Source: Toxoplasma gondii ME49
Taxonomy: Eukaryota > Apicomplexa > Conoidasida > Eucoccidiorida > Sarcocystidae
Length of the DNA stretch: 64,000 nucleotides
Direction of reading: 5' to 3'
Assembly (NCBI RefSeq): GCF_000006565.2
Contig: NC_031474.1
Coordinates: 2,949,662 to 3,013,661, forward strand
Below, piece after piece: positions 60,959-64,000 of this stretch. The first letter of the stretch is position 1; the number at the start of each line of letters is the position of its first letter. The position numbers and the translations under genes were made by a program. The notes beneath the pieces were generated by a model. The model saw only the letters and a list, made by a program, of their open reading frames with translations, was not told where the DNA came from and did not search any database.

Positions 60959-61460
60959 ATGTCAAACATCGCGAGAGAACTCCTCAAAAAACAGTTTCTC
61001 GGTGAGCGTTGGAAGAGGGGGCAGGAGACGTGTCAAGCGCCTCTTCACAAAAAACAGAGTTGATTCGCTCTCCACGATACACGCTCGTATTTCGAAATGA
61101 AGACGTGGATCTTCCTGCAGTGCATGCCTGCGGAGATGCATCTGCTCATCACAACATACATGTATGTATACATATATATACATATATATACATATATATA
61201 CAAATATACATAGATTTGTAGACATGCAAGTGGCGTGTCTTTCGAGCTTCTGGGAAGCTGTCAACCTTGCCGGGTCGTGGACGCCTTTTTGTGGTGGCGC
61301 TGTGAACGTTCCGGTTGCGCAAGAAACTCACCTCACCGGCACACCCGTACCGACCTCAGGACAAAAATCGATCTCCTTCTACGCAGCGACTCCTGAGTCA
61401 TTCGACGTCGACACACACGCGTAGACGCATTGTTCTACCTGTACATACACGCGTATATAC

Positions 61461-61516
<56 letters not shown>

Positions 61517-62941
61517 GTATCTACATGTGCATGCGTAGAGTTTTTGTGGTGTGGTTGTATGAGGTGACTCAGGTTATTATTCATACATGCTTATGTATGC
61601 GTCTCCTTCTCTCTTTATGCACATGCATGTGACACACACATATATGTATTTCTTTCTCCTTCTCTGTGTCCGTGCGTATATGCCTATATATATATGCCTA
61701 TATATATATATATGCCTGTATATAAATGTATTTGCATGTATTTACTTTTGCGGGATGAACTGCATGTGCGACGTCAGAGTTGAGTCGAGACTGTCCGAGC
61801 GGCTGCAGCGTGGGTCTGGACGACGAAGCTGGCGGCGACTTTTTCGTCTGGCGCGTTTGCTTCGAAGGCCCTCCCGACACTTTGTACGAAGGCGGCATCT
61901 TTACCGCGGCTCTCAAGTTCCCCCCCGACTTCCCGAACCATCCGCCAGAGATGAAGTTTCTTCAGGACATGTGGCATCCGAACAGTGCGTAACGAGGGCG
62001 AACGACGCTGAAACCTGGGGTCGCTGCGTCGAGAAAAAAAGCGCAAATCCTCGAAACGATACACGCTTCTTGCTCGACTCTTCACGTTCCGTTCTACCGG
62101 CAAAAATACTTCTGCATGCGCCTCTCTCCACGAAAAAAGGCCTACATGCAGGCATGCGTGTATACATGTCTATATATGTGCATGTGCGTATCTGTGTGTT
62201 CACTTATGCCCAGATGGAGTCAGATGTCTCGCCTGTGTTTCCAGCGCAGCTTTCAGAAGCTGCCGCGGGACGCAGGGAGATGGCCTGTTCGCTTGATCAG
62301 TGCGCTGGCTGTGCTCCCTGGATTCGCCTCTGTTTTCCTTCAGTATACCCCGATGGGCGCGTCTGCATCAGCATTCTGCATCCCCCTGGCGACGACGTCT
62401 TCAACGAACAAGAAAAAGCTGAGGAAAGGTGGAGACCAATTCTCGGAGTCGAAGCGATCCTGCTTTCTGTCATTTCCATGTTGGGCGAGCCGAACCTCGA
62501 ATCTCCTGCAAACATCGACGCAGCGGTGAGACACAAAGAAAGGCGTCAGAGAAGGCGTCTGCATACAAGCAGTCTGGATGTACGTCTCTGCCTGCAGCTG
62601 CATGCCCGCATCCGTGAAGACAGCTGTAGCCGTCAGTGTGTGTGTGTCTACATGCATGTTGTGTCGGGGTGTGTGGCTAGGCGTATATGTGCATGTATGT
62701 ATGTATGTATGTATATGCATGTATGTATGTATATGCATGTATGTATCTATATGCATGTGTATGTATGTATATGCATGTATGTATATGGAGGTGTGTCTTT
62801 TGAGTAGGTTGTGTGTATCCGTGGTGCTGTATTTTTTTGGAGAGACGGTTGTTTTGTGGTTTTCAGGTCCAGTACAAGAAGGATTTGCCCGAATATAAGA
62901 AGAAGGTGCGGGCGTTGACACGCAAGAGTGTGGAGGGTTGA
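60959..62941 (+). CDS. Ubiquitin-conjugating enzyme E2, Ubc7/UBE2G type
   Basis: Four exons: 60959-61001, 61778-61984, 62344-62525 and 62867-62941, with phases 1, 1 and 0, giving 168 residues. The start is caaaATGtc. The UBC fold is complete: helix 1 ARELLKKQF, then [37 protein letters not shown] at residues 81-83, and the catalytic Cys91 in [14 protein letters not shown]. The acidic loop after the cysteine ([15 protein letters not shown]) is the 13-residue insertion typical of Ubc7/UBE2G and Cdc34. Family members transfer ubiquitin, usually Lys48-linked chains, and Ubc7 acts with ER-associated E3s. It lacks a membrane anchor, so recruitment by a partner is expected. The residue content falls between UBE2G1 and UBE2G2, so the exact orthologue is left open. 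Introns are rich in TA and ATGTATGT repeats. Confidence 0.95.
61453..61517. repeat. (TA)n microsatellite in E2 intron 1
   Basis: A long TA run with flanking ACATA/TGTATA steps; smaller TA/ACATA clusters lie at 61158-61210 and 61676-61725. Confidence 0.9.
62691..62788. repeat. ATGT-based minisatellite in E2 intron 3
   Basis: Imperfect tandem units of (ATGT)2-3 followed by ATATGC, for example atgtatgtatatgc, repeated about five times between exons 3 and 4. Confidence 0.85.
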
Positions 62942-64000
62942 CGCGTCTCTTTTATGCCCTTCTCTGGAGAGCTTGGAACTCGGGAACTCCTAGGAATGCC
63001 ATTTTATCGTGTGGAACGTGGAACTGCAGGCGCTGATCCAGCGAAGATGTCTCTCTGGATAAATGACTGTGTACCCTCGAGCTGCAACTTCTGTCCTCGC
63101 TGTTCTCCTCCCCCCGTCTCTCTTCTTTCTTTTTGCGGCCGCGCTCTCTCTTCGGGTGCGTAGCGTCCCCCCTGCGTCTCTTCTGTGGAAAAATCCTTCT
63201 CTCGTCTCGAACTTGTTCTCTGTTTTCTCTGCATGCACCCCCCAGAAGAAGGGGGTCTGGGAGTCTTCGGTCGCGACACCAACCACGCAAACCGAGGGCG
63301 CTGAGAGAGGAAGCGAGAGTCCAGTGTTGCAGACCTCAACTGTCTACGCGGCGCGACGGACAGACACCCATTTCGCGCCTTTCGCCTGCCTCCACACTTG
63401 GTCGCTGAACTGGTGCTCCATCACCCACACTGTACACTTAAGATTCGTAGGTTTCGACGCACTGCCTGTTTCCTGGGAGAGATCTCCTTTCGCTCTTCAC
63501 TCGCATTTCTGCCACTTTGACGGACGAGACGTTTGTCGCATTTTGAGAGCGAACACCTGAAAAAGACAACGACGAAACGCAGGTTTGAGGAGACGCTCAC
63601 GCATTTGTTTCGGACCCCGCCGAACTGCGAACGTCTACCTTGACGATTCGCCGCCTCGTTTTGTTCGTCTAGCCTCCTGTACGTTCTGCACAGTGCAGTT
63701 TCACACCTCGTACTCACGCAGACTGGCACCTTTTCCTGCGGTAGAAGGTCACTCGGCTTTCTCTCCTCACAGGCAAACGCGGAAGGCAATTGGTAGCCGC
63801 TCCTGCGCTAGACACCTGCTTCTTTCATCGAGGGCTTCCGTTTCCAGGGACGAATCGCGTTTCTGCAGACTTTTCGAGTAGACAGCTCGCTTCAAAAGGG
63901 AAGAGCTTTCCAGTCTTCTGCGCCTCTTCTCGTTTCTGCGAAGAACAGTCGACACAGGAAGGGAAACGTAGTCGAGACTCCCTCCTCTCCCTCTTCCTTC
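62942..64000. other. 3' flank of the E2 gene to the window edge
   Basis: Holds the E2 3' UTR. The final bases are pyrimidine-rich on the plus strand, as in 5' regions of plus-strand genes here, so another gene may start beyond the window. Frames up to 165 codons (plus, 63063-63560) lack domains. Confidence 0.45.

Noticed and set aside
1..64000. CRISPR array, insertion sequence, prophage or mitochondrial-DNA insertion
   Set aside because: The tandem repeats seen are TA, GATA or ATGT satellites without spacer structure. No transposase, integrase or recognisable cytochrome gene fragment was found by eye; a similarity search would be needed to exclude short NUMTs.

Overview
The window looks like nuclear DNA of a coccidian apicomplexan, most like Toxoplasma gondii, although Neospora or Hammondia cannot be excluded by eye. 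The evidence is balanced base composition, coding exons split by many 0.2-1.1 kb GT-AG introns, long TA microsatellites in introns and spacers, many TGCATGC motifs, starts of the type caaaATG, and very long Ser-, Ala- and Gln-rich insertions in otherwise conserved proteins. There is no prokaryotic gene organisation, no CRISPR array and no intact mobile element. I rebuilt the genes by joining exons whose splice sites and reading phases agree; transcription start sites cannot be seen.

Layout from left to right. A plus-strand protein joins a BTB/T1-like domain to two CCCH zinc fingers (1094-5179). A lone elongator tRNA-Met(CAU) follows (7847-7919). A single-exon minus-strand acidic protein (10184-11317) lies head-to-head with an eight-exon plus-strand mitochondrial carrier of the SLC25A32 folate/FAD type (13441-19513). 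Next on the plus strand are a six-exon SAP-domain mRNA-export factor (SARNP/Tho1, 22541-26181), a tentative small membrane protein (30260-30928) and a giant diphthamide synthase DPH6 (32168-40228). The minus strand then carries an FHA / RING-CH / FHA protein with an Ala/Gln-rich tail (41873 to about 49081, 5' end unresolved), a tentative small protein with a mitochondrial-type N-terminus (51805-53743), and a C2-domain protein with a Pro/Tyr-rich tail (56343-57739). Head-to-head with the last is a four-exon Ubc7/UBE2G-type ubiquitin-conjugating enzyme (60959-62941).

The genes do not form a pathway or operon. They are neighbouring housekeeping and regulatory genes: RNA binding and export, translation (tRNA-Met, eEF2 diphthamide modification), mitochondrial transport, and ubiquitin signalling (a RING-CH protein and an E2, about 12 kb apart). 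The most unusual features are domain combinations and insertions: BTB plus CCCH, FHA interleaved with RING-CH, a DPH6 of about 1,918 residues, and a carrier with a large Ser-rich insert between its first and second repeats.
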